From the NCBI RefSeq assembly GCF_014596515.1, contig NZ_MSJQ01000068.1, forward strand, positions 1 through 47,986: a stretch of DNA of 47,986 bases. Direction: 5' to 3'. The position numbers and the translations under genes are program-made. The stretch is from Streptomyces sp. CBMA156. GTDB lineage: Bacteria; Actinomycetota; Actinomycetes; Streptomycetales; Streptomycetaceae. The notes under the pieces were generated by a model, which saw nothing but the letters and a program-made list of their open reading frames with translations, ran no database searches and had not been told where the DNA came from. The number at the start of each line of letters is the position of its first letter. Positions within the stretch are counted from its first letter, which is position 1. Below, one piece after another: positions 15,681 through 23,605 of the stretch.

Positions 15681-15989
15681 TCAGCGGCCCGAGACGCTCG
15701 GCGCGGAGGCCGGCGGGAGGTAACGCAGCTTCAGGACCGGGGAGTTGCGGTAGCTGCGAGCGACCAGGGCGGCAGCGCGGCCGGTGGTGTCCTCGACTCC
15801 GGGCCCATCGGGCGGCAGAAGGAAGAGGAGCAGATCGAGGCGGCCGGTCTCGGTACGGGCGCTGGCGTGTTCCAGGCCGTCCTCGGGTGTGGTGTGGACC
15901 CACAGGACGTCGAGGGCTTCGGCGGCCTCGGTGAGGAAATCCGGGGTGGCGCCGGGGCGGTGGTCCAGGCTGAGGTAGACGATGTCCAC
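15681..15989 (-). CDS. Small uncharacterised protein downstream of a secreted peptide
   Basis: 102 aa from a GTG three bases after the stop of the 54-aa peptide gene, so the two are almost certainly co-translated. It starts M-D-I-V-Y-L-S-L-D-H-R-P-G and shows an alternating alpha/beta pattern (D-L-L-L-F-L-L-P-P-D-G-P-G-V). There is no signal peptide or membrane segment. I do not recognise the family. Its coupling to an exported peptide and the nearby divergent regulator suggests a role in making, sensing or being immune to the peptide. Confidence 0.65.
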   Translation of the reverse strand: MDIVYLSLDHRPGATPDFLTEAAEALDVLWVHTTPEDGLEHASARTETGRLDLLLFLLPPDGPGVEDTTGRAAALVARSYRNSPVLKLRYLPPASAPSVSGR

Positions 15990-15992
15990 CGA

Positions 15993-16157
15993 TCAGCCCC
16001 ACTGGAACTCGTTGGGGTCCACCGGCGAGGGGGACGTGGCGATGGCCGGGGTGGCGGGCGCCGGGGCGGCGAGGGCCGTGGTGGCGGCTGCGGTGGGAAG
16101 CAGGGTCATGGCGAGGGCGGCGACCGCGGTGGCGACGGTGAGAGGCAGACGGGTCAT
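15993..16157 (-). CDS. 54-aa secreted peptide (candidate signal or precursor)
   Basis: It starts MTRLPLTVATAVAALAMTLL and continues with an Ala-rich Sec signal peptide whose likely cleavage is after A-L-A. The mature tail of roughly 20-24 residues is Pro/Ala/Ser-rich and ends in D-P-N-E-F-Q-W-G. The ATG at 16157 is chosen because longer in-frame starts lack the signal peptide. It is followed after three bases by the 102-aa gene and is divergent from a TrmB/LuxR-type regulator about 400 nt away. Secreted peptide plus dedicated regulator is a plausible signalling unit; no family was recognised. Confidence 0.7.
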   Translation of the reverse strand: MTRLPLTVATAVAALAMTLLPTAAATTALAAPAPATPAIATSPSPVDPNEFQWG

Positions 16158-16552
16158 GGTCGTTGTCCTTGGGAGGGAGGAGGGAAGGTGCCTGGGCCGG
16201 TTCGGCGCCCCGCGGTGGCGCTCGGTCCGTTCGCCGCTCCAGGTGCTCCCCGGTGGCGATGGTTCAAGCTTCGCCGTCCGGTGGTGCCGTCGGTAGGGCT
16301 TCGGGATGTCGCCAAGGCGCCAGGCGGGATCCCGACAGGAGGACGGAGCCTGGCCGGACCGTTCCGACCTGGTTCGTCCCGGGGCAGACCGGTGCAACAG
16401 TCCTAGAGACGAGCACTACGGGCAGGTCTCCCATATGCCTTGTCCCACAACCAACCACCCCATAGTGGATCTTGAAGGGGCTGTGAAGGGCCTGCCATCA
16501 TGGGCAGCGGATGCCGAAGCGCGACCGCGTCTTCACGGGGGGCAACACCACC
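16158..16552. other. Divergent promoter region between peptide genes and TrmB/LuxR regulator
   Basis: No gene is supported here. The sequence is less GC-rich near 16420-16500 than its surroundings, which fits promoters. An alternative start of the regulator at 16511 lies inside this stretch. Confidence 0.4.
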
Positions 16553-17527
16553 ATGCTCGAAACCTTGGGGCTGTCCGGCGCTGCCGCAGCCGTTTACCAG
16601 ACCATGCTCGACCGGCCCGGTGCGGGAGTCGCCGCACTCGCCGCCGACCTGGAACTGACCGCCGGCCAGGTGCACGGCTGCCTGGACGAACTCGCCGCCC
16701 TGCTGCTGGTGCGCGCCTCCAGCGAACACCCCGGGCAGATGCGCGCGGTCAGCCCGGAGGTAGGCCTCGCGGACATGCTGGCCCGCCAGGAGGCCGAACT
16801 GGCAGCCCGCCAGGCCCAGCTCGCCGCCTCCCGCGCCGCCGTGACCAGGCTGGTCGCCGACCGCGCCGAGACCCGGGCCGCGCATGGCGAACGCCTGCTG
16901 GGAATGGACGCCATCCAGGCCCGGCTGGAGGAACTGGGCCGCAGGGTGAGCACCGAGTGCCTGGGCGTCCACCCCGGCACCGGCCACCGCCCCGAGGACC
17001 TGGAAGCGGCCCGGGCCACCAACGCCGAGGCGCTGGCCCGCGGCATCGTCATCAAGAGCCTCTACCAGGACGCCGTCCGCAACGTCCCGCACACCGTCGC
17101 CCACGCCAACTGGATGCTCGACCACGGGGGCGAGATCCGCACCGCCCCGGTCATCCCGCAGCGCCTGGTCATCGTCGACCGCGCCCAGGCCCTCGTTCCC
17201 ATCGACCCCGGCGACACCCGCAGGGGCGCCCTGCACGTCACCGAACCGGGCCTGGTAGGGGCTCTGTGCGAACTGTTCGACCAGGCCTGGGAGACCGCCG
17301 TCCCACTCGGCGCGGCCCGCGCCGAGGACACCGCGACCGGGCTGAGCGACACCGAACGCGAACTGCTGCGCCTGCTGGGCTCCGGCCTCACCGACGACAC
17401 CGCCGCCCAGCGCCTCGGCGTCTCCTCCCGTACCGTCAACCGCCTGATGGCCTCGGTCATGGAGCGCCTGGGCGCCAGCAGCCGATTCGAAGCCGGTATC
17501 AAGGCCGCTCACAAGGGCTGGCTCTGA
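16553..17527 (+). CDS. Transcriptional regulator: TrmB-like N-terminus and LuxR (GerE) C-terminal HTH
   Basis: 324 aa. Residues 1-65 resemble a TrmB winged helix (L-G-L-S-G-A-A-A-A-V-Y-Q-T-M-L, then A-A-D-L-E-L-T). A helical linker with many Q/A/R follows (75-110). The last 60 residues are a GerE-type HTH (L-S-D-T-E-R-E-L-L-R-L-L, A-A-Q-R-L-G-V-S-S-R-T-V-N-R). The middle domain (about 120-230) probably senses a ligand. The ATG at 16553 follows a G-rich site (16537-16542) at ten bases; an ATG at 16511 is possible. It likely controls the divergent secreted-peptide genes and itself. Confidence 0.88.
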   Translation: MLETLGLSGAAAAVYQTMLDRPGAGVAALAADLELTAGQVHGCLDELAALLLVRASSEHPGQMRAVSPEVGLADMLARQEAELAARQAQLAASRAAVTRLVADRAETRAAHGERLLGMDAIQARLEELGRRVSTECLGVHPGTGHRPEDLEAARATNAEALARGIVIKSLYQDAVRNVPHTVAHANWMLDHGGEIRTAPVIPQRLVIVDRAQALVPIDPGDTRRGALHVTEPGLVGALCELFDQAWETAVPLGAARAEDTATGLSDTERELLRLLGSGLTDDTAAQRLGVSSRTVNRLMASVMERLGASSRFEAGIKAAHKGWL

Positions 17528-17709
17528 CGCCCACGGCCCGAAGCTGCTGCGCCTGCCGCGACGGCCGCCAGGAGGCGGGGAAGTAGGCGAGGCCCCAGGG
17601 TCTGACCGGTACGGCTGCCGTCCCCCTCGGCGACGACCGGCGCGGCGGTGCGAAGCAGGCGGGGAAGGTCCAGGGCGGATCGGCTCGCGGCAGTAGTAGG
17701 CGGCTGGGC

Positions 17710-18087
17710 TCAGCGGAAGGCCGTCGTGCAGCGGGCAGGCCGGGCGGCGTCGGCCGGAAGCGGTGCGCTGGTGCCACGAACGCCTCCCCGACGGCGGCAC
17801 CCGGCTCTCCTACCGGCCGTAGCGGTGCTTCCCAGGCGATCCGACAGGAACAGGGCCGCACCGGCCGCCGTCCGTGATCCGGGCGGAGGGGCCCACGCTT
17901 CTGCGTTGCGCAGGATCTCCGCGCGCCGCCGTGCCCGGTCGGCTTCGGGATGGGTGCCGATGATGTCGGTTTCGGCGTCGTGCCAGCAGTCCCGGACCTC
18001 CCAGAGCCGGTCGAGCGCGGTCTCGGTCGCGTCGAGGCGTCGTAGGTCGGGGCCGACGGCGGGGTCGAGGTGGTCCTCGACCGTCAC
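17710..18087 (-). CDS. Hypothetical protein, 3' half probably degraded
   Basis: The first 65 or so residues (MTVEDHLDPAVG onward, with A-L-D-R-L-W-E-V-R-D-C-W-H-D-A) look like genuine helical protein. After A-E-A-W-A-P the sequence becomes Pro/Arg/Gly-rich and out of character, suggesting a frameshift. It starts 12 nt after the end of a clearly broken gene on the same strand. No family is recognised. It may be the partner of that gene in a lost operon. Confidence 0.4.
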   Translation of the reverse strand: MTVEDHLDPAVGPDLRRLDATETALDRLWEVRDCWHDAETDIIGTHPEADRARRRAEILRNAEAWAPPPGSRTAAGAALFLSDRLGSTATAGRRAGCRRRGGVRGTSAPLPADAARPARCTTAFR

Positions 18088-18099
18088 AGCGGCCCGGAT

Positions 18100-18695
18100 T
18101 CAGGCCGTGAGGTAGGTGCCTTGGTCGATGTGCGTCTCGGTGTACGGCCAGGCGGCGCGGTTGCGGTCCTCTTGGGACTCGAAGGGGCCGATCCCGCCGT
18201 GGCCCAGGGGAAGCCGGGAGCTGGGATGTAAGCGGTGGCCAGGCGGCGGCAGGGCCGAGACGGTGTAGGTGGCGGCGTTCACGCGGGCCTGCAAGAGGGC
18301 CTGCTGGCAGCGGGCCCCAGGGTGGTGACGACGGCCGCCATTGTGGCTGGCGGGACATCCGCGGTGAGGGTGACAAGCGCGGGGACCTGAACTGCGCGGG
18401 GCTCGTATGAGGGCAGGTTGTGGGGCTTGGCAGCGCCGAGCAGGAGCGGGGCGTCCTTGTCGGTCCTGATGACCAGGAGTCGTTCGCCGTCAGACGTCTC
18501 CAGGCCGGAACAGCGCGTACGCGGACTCCCACCGGCCGTCGCCCGCGTGGCCGATGGAGGAGAGCACGAGGTCCCCGTCCGAATCGCTGTAGGGGTGGCG
18601 TTCGTCCTGGACGGTGACCAGTTGCTCGAACGCGGTGAAGCCGGCGCCACGAGCCGAGAGTGGTCGAGGTGGGACTCGACGTCGTTGTTGGGCAA
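18100..18695 (-). pseudogene. Hypothetical gene broken by several frameshifts
   Basis: One protein can be pieced together across three frames. It begins M-P-N-N-D-V-E-S-H-L-D-H-S, shifts to F-T-A-F-E-Q-L-V-T-V-Q-D-E-R-H-P-Y-S-D, and shifts again to D-G-E-R-L-L-V-I-R-T-D-K-D-A-P-L-L-L-G. It ends in the third frame with W-P-Y-T-E-T-H-I-D-Q-G-T-Y-L-T-A and a stop. The pieces are adjacent and collinear, so this was a single gene of about 190 aa. I do not know its family. Confidence 0.6.
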
Positions 18696-18886
18696 GGTGG
18701 TTCGCGATTCTCGAAGGTCGGGCCGGTCAGGCGGCCATGCGGAAGTCGGAGCCAGCCGGTCGGGTTGAGGCCGGCGGTGCGGGCGGACTGCTCGAACGAG
18801 CTGGTCAGCTGGGCGAGGACCGCGAAAGCACCGATCGGGCCGCCGCCGACCTGGTTGATCAGTCGCCGTGCGCCCTCGAAGTACTT
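18696..18886 (-). pseudogene. Gene fragment without a start
   Basis: Directly after the TAG of the membrane protein, the same frame reads K-Y-F-E-G-A-R-R-L-I-N-Q-V-G-G-G-P-I-G-A-F and then T-A-G-L-N-P-T-G-W, with normal codon usage. There is no start codon, and the frame decays before the frameshifted gene. It is either the tail of an otherwise lost gene or an in-frame extension cut off by the TAG. Family unknown. Confidence 0.35.
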
Positions 18887-20056
18887 CTAGACAGGCGGGA
18901 GGGTCTTGGCCACGGCGTCCTGGATCCGGTTACGGACCTCTGAGTTGGCCGTCGCCAGCACCGTTCCCGCCGAGATCATCAGCGACCACATAGCTGCTTG
19001 GGCAACGCCTGGCCGATCCGCGACCATGGGAATCATCGGAACCAGCCAGGCGGCTAGGAGAAGCACGATGGCCGGGGCGAGCCTTGTGCCGAGCCTGGCC
19101 AGGAGGCCCGGTGGGGTCGGTGCCGGCGGCGCGGTCGCCAGTAGCGCGGTCCGGTCGAAGCCGGCCACCAACAACATGCCGCGCGCCAGCGACGCGACGA
19201 CCTCGGACACATCCTCCTCGCAGCGCGCCCGGACCAGATCCGCCTTCAGCAGCCGGATGCCTTCCGCGATCCGCTCGGCCTCGACACGCAGCTCCGCGCG
19301 CAGGCGCCAGTCAGCCGTATCAGTGCGTTCCGGCAGTGCCAGGCAGCGGGCCGCATCGACGGCGAGGCTGTCGATGTCTCGCGTCCAGCTCCGGCACGTG
19401 CCCGCCGAACGCCACGCGGCCCGCTCCTGGTGGAACCGATGAGCAACCTCTACCGTCCTGACGACGAGCCTGTCGTAGGCATGGCAGCCCTCGTCCACTC
19501 GGCTGCGGTAGTACAGCCACCCGAATCCCAGGAGCGGAATCTCGATGGAAAGCAGCAGCGCGAGTGCCACCTGTGCGATCTCCGGCAGGTGCCATGGTGC
19601 GTCCGAATTCCCGTGCTGAATAGGCACGATGAACCAGAGATAGATGGTGAGGAGCAGGCCGAGGACGGTTGCCACCCGGTACTTGGCAGCCCGGTACCGG
19701 GCAATGAGCATCCGTCCCACCAGTGCTGTCCACAGCAGCGCGGTCATCGTCGCGGCCACGCGGGGACGCCCACCGAACAGTACGAGGAAGGGCGGAACGG
19801 CCAGCGGGACCAGCCACGGAGACCGCCAGTGGTAGTAGAAGTGGCGCTCGACACCGATCCGCCGCTCGATCGCGGTACGCACTGGCGCGAAGGCCACCCG
19901 ATCGGCCGCGTCCACCCCGACCAGCCGGACCAGCTCGCGAGCGGAGCGCGTGGCGGTGACCAGATCCACGCGCTGCTGCTGCGCGGCGAGCCTCCCGCGG
20001 ACCCATTCCTCGGCACCGGACCGTACGGCGAGCCAACTCATCCCATCACCCTTCAT
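18887..20056 (-). CDS. Multi-pass membrane protein of unknown function
   Basis: 389 aa from the ATG at 20056; an ATG five codons later has the better-placed AAGGGTG site. The soluble N-terminus (about 1-78) is followed by membrane helices at roughly 80-100, 103-120, 130-150 and 160-185. A long charged cytoplasmic helical segment with several Cys residues (D-C-type C-R-S-W, R-C-L-A-L) follows, then two more helices near the C-terminus (about 320-370). No catalytic motif is visible. It stands among degraded genes but looks intact. Confidence 0.72.
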   Translation of the reverse strand: MKGDGMSWLAVRSGAEEWVRGRLAAQQQRVDLVTATRSARELVRLVGVDAADRVAFAPVRTAIERRIGVERHFYYHWRSPWLVPLAVPPFLVLFGGRPRVAATMTALLWTALVGRMLIARYRAAKYRVATVLGLLLTIYLWFIVPIQHGNSDAPWHLPEIAQVALALLLSIEIPLLGFGWLYYRSRVDEGCHAYDRLVVRTVEVAHRFHQERAAWRSAGTCRSWTRDIDSLAVDAARCLALPERTDTADWRLRAELRVEAERIAEGIRLLKADLVRARCEEDVSEVVASLARGMLLVAGFDRTALLATAPPAPTPPGLLARLGTRLAPAIVLLLAAWLVPMIPMVADRPGVAQAAMWSLMISAGTVLATANSEVRNRIQDAVAKTLPPV

Positions 20057-20235
20057 GCCCGATCGGGCGTACCCGACTGCTCCGCATCAGTGTCGCGCCC
20101 CTCGCCGACAGGTCACCAAATCGGCTCGTGTGAATGGTTGACAGGCTGCACCGCCTCGGTACCTGAACAGCAGGGCAACCTGTCCTCCTCGCGCACACCC
20201 GTCAAACTCGCCCGCCGTCCCACACATCGGAGGGA

Positions 20236-20643
20236 GCGGAACTCGTCACCCGCCTGGCCCGGATCGGTTTCGACCGGGTGGCCGGATACCTCGCCGACCC
20301 GGAGGACCTCTTCCTCGCCCACCCCGAGCTGATGCGACAGGGCGCCCGGCTCACCGTCCACACCCTGCGCGCGGAACTTGCAGGCCCGCGGCCCCCGCTG
20401 GTCGTCGACGTCCGCGGCGCCGCCGAGCGCGAGGCCGGCGCCATCCCCGGCTCGCTGCACCTCCCGCTCGCCGAACTCCCCGCCCGCCACGGCGAACTGC
20501 CCACCGACCGCCGCGTCGTCCTGCACTGCGCCGGCGGCAGCCGCTTCTCCATCGCCGCCAGCCTCCTGCGCCACCACGGCCACCGGGACACCTACGACCT
20601 CATCGGCGGCTACGGCGCCTGGGACGCCACCCCGGCGGAGTGA
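20236..20643 (+). pseudogene. C-terminal rhodanese half of an MBL-fold/rhodanese protein
   Basis: From L-V-T-R-L-A-R-I-G-F-D-R-V to the end this matches the second half of the roughly 450-aa metallo-beta-lactamase plus rhodanese proteins related to persulfide dioxygenases. The rhodanese active loop is present (H-C-A-G-G-S-R-F-S). The metallo-beta-lactamase half is missing and homology fades before 20230, with no good start; a GTG at 20278 could still start a 121-aa rhodanese domain. Sulfurtransfer activity by such a fragment is possible but unproven. Confidence 0.65.
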
Positions 20644-20921
20644 CGGCACCCGACCGTCCCGGCCCGACCTCCGGCCGGCCGCGGGTGTTCCTGAAGGCTG
20701 CACCCACCGCGTGCCCCCGGGACACCAACCCCCATCGGCGCCCCGCCCGGGGGAGGGGGGCGCGGCCGCGGCGGACACGGAACAGCTGTGATGCCTCCGG
20801 GGTGTGGTTCGTGCTGCAATGCCAGGCGGCGGCTGTCCGGGCGCTCAGGGCGCACCCGGGCGGCGTGTCGCGGAAGAAATGCCGTCCCGTGGAGCATGCG
20901 GACCTCGGGGTGGTTCCGCAA
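20644..20921 (-). other. Intergenic region with a possible out-of-frame tail of the NACHT gene
   Basis: Beyond the NACHT stop, another minus-strand frame reads M-L-H-G-T-A-F-L-P-R-H-A-A-R-V. This loosely resembles the L-R-Q-x-G-x-x-Y-Q-F-R-H-A-x-L-Q ending seen in related actinobacterial NACHT proteins. The likeness is partial, so a frameshifted tail is only a possibility. Nothing else is recognisable. Confidence 0.3.
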
Positions 20922-22922
20922 TCAGGCCGCGAAGGTGGTCATCGTCGCCCGGGGGAGCCGCCCGGTCAGCGGCAGCCAGAACCACGCGAAGAGCATCCAC
21001 TGGCCCCACGCGCTCAGGCTGAGCATCGCTCCGAACCCGACTCCGAACGTGGTGAGGACTCCGGCCCTGAGCGCGCGTTCGGCGTCCCAGGGCAGCGTGA
21101 TGCCCCGGGGGCCGTGGGGGAAGAGGGCGATGACGAGCGGGCTTCCGATCGAGACCAGGCCGCCGAACACCGGCGCGAACAGGAGCCACAGCAGGAGCAC
21201 GGTCCTGCGGTTCAGGCCCAGCAGGTCGCGGGGGTCGGGCGCGGACGCGATTTTGACGGGGGCTTCGAACCAGGCGATCAGCGCCGCGGTGAGCCCGCCG
21301 GAGAGGGCGAGCGTGATCCCGTAGATCACCGCGACCACCAGCCCGACCTTGAGGTAACCCACGTTCCCCGTGCGTACGACGTTGCCGGCCCCCTCCAGGA
21401 GACCGAGACCCGCCCCTCCCAGCAGTCCCGCCACGAGCCCGGCGCCGGCGCGTGCGAGGATCTCACGACCGGACCTGGCGCGTGCTTCCCCGGCTCGTTC
21501 ACGGAGGCGCATTCGCACACGCGAAGGCTCCGGGGCCGCGCCCCGGAGCACGAAGTCGCCCCCGTGCACGAGCGCGAAGATCAGGGCGGCAGGGATACCG
21601 TTGATCAGCCCGTCCAGCATCGCGACGGTGAATCCGCGTTCGGGCCAGGCCACGACGCAGTCGAGCAGGGTGACGTAGGCCCCGGCCACGAGCCCGACGA
21701 GGAGCATGCGCGGCACCAGCCGCACGCTGGTGCCCAGTTCCCACCAGGCGAGGCCGGGCCCGCGACGCCCTTCGAGGTGGCGGGCGAGGAAACCGAGCCA
21801 GCGGGTGACCCGCTCCGGATCCCGGTTCCGCTCGTCCCGGAACCACCGGCCCGAGGCCTTGCGCCCGGGCTGGGGTGGCGGCAGAGGCCCGGAGGGGTAG
21901 ACCGACGGGACCAGCGAGTCCAGCAGATGGCCCTCGACCGCCTCGGGCGTCGGGTAACTGCACCGCTTGGCGAGGTCGGCGGGCCGCCGCTCCGGGTCCG
22001 GACGACGGTAGACGGTGCGGCACAGCCACAGCATCAGGGGAACCGTCAGGGCCCGGGCCGCGGGGCAATCCGGGTCCGCGGTGAGGGCGTCGGCGAGCGG
22101 GCGCCAGCGCTCCTGGTGCTGCGGCGTGGCGCTGGCGAGCAGGTACGCGGAGGCCTCCCGCGCGGTCAGCGGCTCGGCCTCGACCACCGTGGCCGAGCGG
22201 AGCACCTCGGCGCGACCGGCCGCCACCGCGTAGTCCGCCGTCCGGCAGGTCAGCACCAGCGGGGTCCCGTCCTCGAGCGCGTTGAGTCGTTCCAGGGCCA
22301 GCGGGCGCTCGCCGGTGGGCAGTTCGTCCAGACCGTCGAGCACGGGCAGGATCCGCCCGCCACGGCGCAGGACCCGGACCGTACCCGTGCTCAGGTACGG
22401 GTACTCGCGCAGCAACTGCCGCTCCAGCCAACCCTCCAGGTGCTCCGCCCTCGGCCGCCAGGAGGCGAGCGACAGCAGGACCGGGACCGGATCCCCCTCG
22501 CGCATCCGCCGCAGCAACTCCACCACGAACAGCAGGGCCATGGTCGACTTGCCGCTGCCGGGCCCGCCCAGGACGACCAGCCTGGGCCGCTCCAGGCTCA
22601 GGAACGCGTCGACGAACGAGCCCGGATCCGCCGAGTTCCCCGCAACCGGAACCGCCGACGGATCCGGATGGTCACCGAACCGACCGCCCGATCTCGCACA
22701 CCACCGCACCGGAATCGACTCCGGGCCCTGCACCGCGCGCAGCGCCGCCTCCCGGCGCCACTGCGCCAGCACCACGTCCCCCAGCCGCTGTGCCTGGGTC
22801 TCCACCTCGTCGGGGAAGTGCAGGGTGAAGTAGTTGTTCTGGACGCTGTTGGGGCCTGAGCTGATCGCAGTGGGCCTGTGGAAGACGTACGTGTGGCCGG
22901 GTCTCGGCTCCGCACCGGTCAT
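20922..22922 (-). CDS. NACHT NTPase (NLR-like) with C-terminal membrane helices and N-terminal amyloid-type motif
   Basis: 666 aa. Residues 14-32 carry the motif F-H-x-P-x-A-I-S-x-G-x-x-S-x-Q-x-N-x-F. The NACHT domain follows: Walker A G-G-P-G-S-G-K-S-T (119-127), Walker B I-L-P-V-L-D-G-L-D-E-L (191-201), and L-T-C-R-T as sensor region. The last 280 residues contain several hydrophobic segments (R-M-L-L-V-G-L-V-A-G-A-Y, a Gly-rich G-L-L-G-G-A-G-L-G-L-L, V-A-V-I-Y-G-I-T-L-A-L). The start overlaps the stop of the Bell-like gene (ATGA). By analogy with NLR systems it should sense a trigger, oligomerise with ATP and template amyloid assembly of its partner. The C-terminus stops soon after L-T-G-R-L-P and may be truncated. 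Confidence 0.9.
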   Translation of the reverse strand: MTGAEPRPGHTYVFHRPTAISSGPNSVQNNYFTLHFPDEVETQAQRLGDVVLAQWRREAALRAVQGPESIPVRWCARSGGRFGDHPDPSAVPVAGNSADPGSFVDAFLSLERPRLVVLGGPGSGKSTMALLFVVELLRRMREGDPVPVLLSLASWRPRAEHLEGWLERQLLREYPYLSTGTVRVLRRGGRILPVLDGLDELPTGERPLALERLNALEDGTPLVLTCRTADYAVAAGRAEVLRSATVVEAEPLTAREASAYLLASATPQHQERWRPLADALTADPDCPAARALTVPLMLWLCRTVYRRPDPERRPADLAKRCSYPTPEAVEGHLLDSLVPSVYPSGPLPPPQPGRKASGRWFRDERNRDPERVTRWLGFLARHLEGRRGPGLAWWELGTSVRLVPRMLLVGLVAGAYVTLLDCVVAWPERGFTVAMLDGLINGIPAALIFALVHGGDFVLRGAAPEPSRVRMRLRERAGEARARSGREILARAGAGLVAGLLGGAGLGLLEGAGNVVRTGNVGYLKVGLVVAVIYGITLALSGGLTAALIAWFEAPVKIASAPDPRDLLGLNRRTVLLLWLLFAPVFGGLVSIGSPLVIALFPHGPRGITLPWDAERALRAGVLTTFGVGFGAMLSLSAWGQWMLFAWFWLPLTGRLPRATMTTFAA
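22827..22883 (-). other. Amyloid-signalling (BASS/RHIM-like) motif, NACHT copy
   Basis: Residues 14-32 of the NACHT protein. Eleven of the positions F, H, P, A, I, S, G, S, Q, N, F are identical, at the same spacing, to the C-terminal motif of the adjacent Bell-like protein. The A-I-S-x-G core resembles the I-Q-[IV]-G core of RHIM motifs. Confidence 0.65.
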
Positions 22923-23353
22923 GAGGCCCCGAAGTGGTTCTCCTGGCGGCTGTGGTCACCCATCGAGATCGCCGCCGGCCCGTGGAAGGTGTTTCCGGAC
23001 GCCGTGTTCCCGGTGGGGCCCGCACCGGCGGCGGACTCGGCCGACCGGACCTCCGCCACGGCCTCCCGCAGCGCCTCGGCGAAGCCGGTGTCGTTCTCGA
23101 CGGCCTCCTCCAAAGCGAGTTGCAGCCGCTGCCGGGTGCGGTCGGTCGGCTCCGGGGTGCCGGAGCCGGCCTCCTCGATCATCCGCTCCAGGGCGGGGTC
23201 GGTGCCCAGGCGGGCCGCCACCACCCGGTGCAGGCGGTCCATCCCGGCGTCCAGGGTCAGGTCGACCTCGGTGTCCATCCGGCCCGCCACCCGCTTCGCC
23301 TTGCGCACCGCCCAAGCGAACAGGAAGCCGACCGCCAGCTCGATGCCCACCAT
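22919..23353 (-). CDS. Bell-like membrane-active effector with C-terminal amyloid motif
   Basis: 144 aa. The ATG at 23353 is chosen because it opens a hydrophobic helix (I-E-L-A-V-G-F-L-F-A-W-A-V) followed by K/R. Residues 25-105 are predicted amphipathic helices (helical bundle: T-L-D-A-G-M-D-R-L-H-R-V-V, R-L-Q-L-A-L-E-E-A-V-E-N). A disordered Gly/Ala/Ser linker leads to the motif at 123-141. This order (N-terminal membrane helix, small helical bundle, C-terminal motif, NLR next door) matches the bacterial Bell domain, the analogue of fungal HeLo/HELL cell-death effectors. Stop and NACHT start overlap. Cell-killing activity is inferred. Confidence 0.72.
   Translation of the reverse strand: MVGIELAVGFLFAWAVRKAKRVAGRMDTEVDLTLDAGMDRLHRVVAARLGTDPALERMIEEAGSGTPEPTDRTRQRLQLALEEAVENDTGFAEALREAVAEVRSAESAAGAGPTGNTASGNTFHGPAAISMGDHSRQENHFGAS
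22931..22987 (-). other. Amyloid-signalling (BASS/RHIM-like) motif, effector copy
   Basis: Residues 123-141 of the 144-aa effector, at its extreme C-terminus after a flexible Gly/Ala/Ser/Thr linker. It has the form F-H-x-P-x-A-I-S-x-G-x-x-S-x-Q-x-N-x-F, shared with the NACHT N-terminus. C-terminal placement in the effector and N-terminal placement in the NLR is the known architecture. Confidence 0.65.
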
Positions 23354-23605
23354 GTTCGCTCCTCCGCAGCACGTGTTCGTCGGTGTGGCGAACCTAGCCC
23401 CGACGGAGCGGCCGCGTGACGGGAACCTCGCACTCCGGGGCCGGTCTTCGCACTCAAACTCGCCTTTCATAGAACACATGTGATGATGCATCAGGAAATT
23501 CGAGCAGGTGTTTCATGTCCTGGCGCCGAGTGTCATCGCCCCGTCATCGACCGCTGCGACGGTCGTCCGGTGACTTCGAACGACCAGCACATGAAGGGGA
23601 ACGCC

